Assembly (NCBI GenBank): GCA_020636075.1 | Contig: JACJYO010000001.1 | Coordinates: 620,001-684,000 of the forward strand | DNA: 64,000 bases | Reading direction: 5' to 3' | Source of the DNA: Lewinellaceae bacterium | GTDB lineage: Bacteria; Bacteroidota; Bacteroidia; Chitinophagales; Saprospiraceae | In this document: in pieces, positions 63,401-64,000 of the stretch | Layout: each line of letters opens with the position of its first letter | Position numbering within the stretch: the first letter of the stretch is position 1 | Made by a program: the position numbers and the translations under genes | The notes under the pieces: model-generated | Seen by the model: the letters and a program-made list of their open reading frames with translations, nothing else | Database searches by the model: none | What the model was told of the DNA's origin: nothing

Positions 63401-64000
63401 TCCACCGTACAACCTTTCACATCCGTTACCGTCACGTGATAGGTACCGGCCGGCAGGTTGGTTTGGTCTTGCAGCAATGTGCTGACATCCGGGCCTGCCC
63501 AGTTGTAGGTAAACGGTGGTGTGCCGCCCATCGGGGTAATGTCGATAGAGCCCGTGCTTTCGCCATGGCATTTGACGTTCGTCACCGTGGCTGTCACCGT
63601 TGGTACCGGGTTAACCGTCACCGTGAAGGTGCAGGTAGCCATCAGTCCTGCGGCATCAGTCGCCTTATAGGTTACCACCGTGCTGCCAACCGGGAATACA
63701 TCGCCCGGGTTGTGCGAAGGTGTGAAGCTAACCACGCCGCAGTTATCATCTGCCGTCGGCGGAATCCACCAAACCGGGCCTGCGCCACAGATGGCTGTTG
63801 GGTTGGCCGGGCAGTTGCTGATGGTTGGTTTTTCGTTGTCGGTTACGGTTACCGTGAAGGCACAAGTGTTGGTATTACCGTGGATGTCTTCTACGTAGTA
63901 AGTTACAGTTGTTGTGCCTACAGTAAAGTTGCGATCGGCATCCGTAGAAATATTGCCACCTGCGATTTGGATAGCATTATAAGGGCCATCAATTGAGCCA
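56410..64000 (-). CDS. Second T9SS giant adhesin, N-terminal part (open at window end, ends by frameshift)
   Basis: About 2,530 codons, open beyond 64000, so the true start and signal peptide are not seen. Order from 64000: HYR domain (CAFTVTVTDNEKPTI); three SprB-like repeats (63,600-62,880; VKCHGESTGSIDITPMGGTPPFTYNW); a PKD/Ig-like domain (to about 62,590); HYR domains; a module with GDIAFVAFQSDNPDQF (61,800-61,150); HYR-like modules; a possible lectin-type module (60,000-59,480; NRNDFLAATAGTITTEGFEG); then the 93-residue array. The frame ends at 56410 with GTTYDHGNVDGDGSL, where sister units read GTTYTITVTWTATD. A 2-nt deletion near 56450 explains this, so it is one gene with the C-terminal part. 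Confidence 0.9.
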   Translation of the reverse strand, partial: GSIDGPYNAIQIAGGNISTDADRNFTVGTTTVTYYVEDIHGNTNTCAFTVTVTDNEKPTISNCPANPTAICGAGPVWWIPPTADDNCGVVSFTPSHNPGDVFPVGSTVVTYKATDAAGLMATCTFTVTVNPVPTVTATVTNVKCHGESTGSIDITPMGGTPPFTYNWAGPDVSTLLQDQTNLPAGTYHVTVTDVKGCTVEGIYAVTEPTEVEAVVLATQDVSCNGAADGGFLGTAFGGVGPYDFAVFSLINGYIYEEANVPGIEVHNLPAGSYILYVADENDCVALEHFDIHEPTKLIATTINETPESCDGNNDGAGQVSATGGTTPYKYNWGVGVGLTPTAASNSGLADGTYTVTVTDDNDCTATTTVTIGQGTVLEINDLADIGPLCPNFPVDLILLSSVPNNPAIEYSWTGGADAGLPDGTSTGLNPAIPGFTAGPDEGSWEVTVTASYGNCESSKTFTIIIEDSGGLHWVNCPADIVASNDIDKCSARVNWTPPTAIDNCTPPNEVGVTQTMGSPTGSMFSVGGSPHLIKYEATDNNGNTITCSFRIRVNDVQEPDAVCKDITVMLNGSGTASISVSDVNNNSSDNCPGMTLGINNSSFDCDDLGANIVILTATDGAMMPNTASCMAVVTVVDKIAPTISCPDPLTAVCAAGENPVYTTWAAFMGAGGSGSDNCAINPASFILESEVDNGLSCPRTVTRTYRVADFSGNTAVCTQTITVDDNEAPVLKGASATPKDCGTLAAGDIAFVAFQSDNPDQFAIVTLVPLAAGTVINFTDNGWQSNDNTFTTNEGVIAWTVPGGGLLAGTVVTFNPGALTATSGTVANVDGGFDLSTSGDQVTAFCGSFNTSTGAITGANLAAIDFDGSVGWDTNTTSTNTSALPQGLTNGTTANSTGEADNGKFACVGGTTSGTAVAVATSVNTAANWITSSSPMSPAVAPCTYTITGGGLPPAVVNVSCSEDVPALPEVIAMDNCTDPINVYLNEVLQPGVCDNKFTLTRTWLATDACGNTAVYTQTINVNDNTAPVITGTPNNLTVECDGAGNSNQLIDWLNDHGGFSATDNCGELTWSNNFGALSNGCGETGSTTVMFTATDACGNTATRTATFTIQDTQAPVWALNPQDLTIECNNTNDPYGQINAWLNTAGGGEANDNCSLVTYSNNFTGLSNGCGTTGSATVAFTATDACGRKSTRTATVQVVDTEGPAITTPAKNQTVECDGNGNTTALNAWLANNGGAVASDDCGSITWEPPVLMNEIEGCGNAKELVYMFQAKDACGNLSANTIASFIIEDTEAPYWVVYPQNASAECGDAPMAMMDWLAHFGGGEVEDVCGGASGGVTVMYTNRNDFLAATAGTITTEGFEGKSSASNLNTITFPDFQISTPSNALDIISDNYMSGNRYMGYRGNRKITFSFNSDINTFGIDIKDAFDQSAPNAKMTFMNSAGDAFTIAMGNFPNNNERFFGIVNSAMVFNSVMIETTSNSNDDFIGMDQIRYGSGPLAAAGSFVYETDLIKYTPSCGNTGVYEYRFTAKDLCGNDTSFVASFTVVDNTPPSLTPPANLTLSCVQDQQDNSAAIIDWLDNYTASDECGTVDVTHNFSATTINYCTGDDIIVMWTAVDECGNVTTKTALIEITKDETPPSITPPANLTLSCVQDQQSNDAAIVDWLDNYIVSDGCDSEPTVTHNFSGTTINYCTGDDILVTWTATDDCGNASTTSALIVITKDETPPSITPPANLTLSCVQDQQSNNAAIIDWLDNYTVSDGCDSEPTVTHNFSGTTINYCTGDDILVTWTAMDDCGNASTTSALIVITKDETPPAITAPANITLDCGDISGTTSPSATIADWLDNYTVSDICDSEPTVTHNFNNTDLDVCTGGVLTVTWTAVDDCGNANTTAATITVVPDTEKPMFTHVPDDLTLDCSNIGGTNDASAVIAQWLDSVTASDNCDDDPTVTYSGAAQLDYCTASTTTVTWTAEDACGNNTSVSRTITVIPDTEKPMFTNIPDDLTLDCSNIGGTHDASAVIAQWLDAVTASDNCDDDPTVTYTGAAQLDYCTASVTTVTWTAEDACGNSTSVSRTITVVPDTEKPMLSVPDPIVLDCGDLSETADPSAQILDWLGQASATDNCDDDPTVSYDFDISDLNICASETYTITVTWTATDACNNTTSTISTITVVPDTEKPTITLPEYPLVLDCGDLSETADPSAQIQAWLASASVSDNCDTDPELSYDFDYNELNICAGTTYTITVTWTATDACNNTTSAASTITVVPDTEKPTITLPEYPLVLDCGDLSETADPSAQILDWLASASVSDNCDTDPELSYDFDYNELNICAGTTYTITVTWTATDACNNTTSAASTITVVPDTEKPTITLPEYPLVLDCGDLSETADPSAQILDWLASASVSDNCDTDPEFTYDFNMSELNICAATTYTITVTWTATDHCNNSTTKASTITVVPDTEKPTITLPEYPLVLDCGDLSETADPSAQILDWLASASVSDNCDTDPEFIYDFDFNELNICAGTTYDHGNVDGDGSL
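56445..56455 (-). other. 2-nt frameshift site in the giant adhesin gene
   Basis: The plus strand reads GATCGTATGTTGTCCC, whereas sister units (57001 onward, 57281 onward) read GATCGTATACGTTGTCCC. Two bases (AC) are missing, which shifts the frame. It lies where one type of unit (NICAGTTY) joins another type (TATDHCNN). Confidence 0.88.

Noticed and set aside
1..64000. tRNA or rRNA genes
   Set aside because: Looking through the gaps I recognised no cloverleaf-like or rRNA-like sequence.

Overview
The window reads as chromosomal DNA of a member of the Bacteroidota, probably Saprospiria or a close relative. The pointers are secreted giants built of HYR, CUB and SprB-like modules ending in a type IX secretion (T9SS) sorting domain, a SusC-like/TonB-dependent outer-membrane receptor, TAnnTTTG promoter boxes instead of Shine-Dalgarno-led starts, a Bacteroidota-type leucyl-tRNA synthetase and the short second DnaE of that phylum. 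I see no rRNA, tRNA, phage or CRISPR locus.

Layout. 1-2.4 kb (minus strand): a cut M20 amidohydrolase, an SDR oxidoreductase, a small membrane protein and a Crp/Fnr regulator. 2.7-10 kb: a secreted Ca2+-dependent PI-PLC-like protein, a methyltransferase divergent from an ABC-F ATPase, a membrane protein, a TPMT-like methyltransferase with GTP cyclohydrolase II (ribA), and a DUF2306-like membrane protein. 10-16 kb: an ECF sigma factor with an anti-sigma/TonB fusion, divergent from a LolA-like protein, two FtsX-type permeases and an ABC ATPase that look like one lipoprotein-export or MacB-like operon. 16-24 kb: a minus-strand run (eRF1-like fragment, YceI, pirin, AraC regulator, DUF4058), an outer-membrane porin-like protein and a TonB-dependent receptor. 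24-33 kb: leuS with an extra domain of about 116 residues, small secreted or envelope proteins, a cold-shock protein, and a 1021-residue DnaE. 33-37 kb: a four-helix-bundle (S23/IVP family) gene between two 151-bp repeats, an alpha-L-fucosidase, and two SUMF1-type proteins, one frameshifted. 37-64 kb: two paralogous T9SS giants. The first is complete (2190 residues). The second runs off the window after more than 6,400 codons and is interrupted by a 2-nt deletion inside a tandem array.

The most unusual layer is short palindromic DNA. A dispersed family has a conserved GTAAC foot followed by a perfect hairpin. It sits exactly at the stop codons of four genes, supplying their TAA, and also lies in frame inside leuS, dnaE and one giant adhesin. 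Different members carry compensatory stem changes. Larger composite palindromic elements occupy intergenic spaces at 3914-4345, 7241-7451, 33020-33170 and 33706-33856. This resembles REP elements and their Y1 transposases, but no transposase is present in the window, so the mechanism is inference.

The best candidates for undescribed biology are the nuclease-like domain inserted in leucyl-tRNA synthetase, the four-helix-bundle gene bracketed by self-complementary repeats, and the in-frame palindromes.
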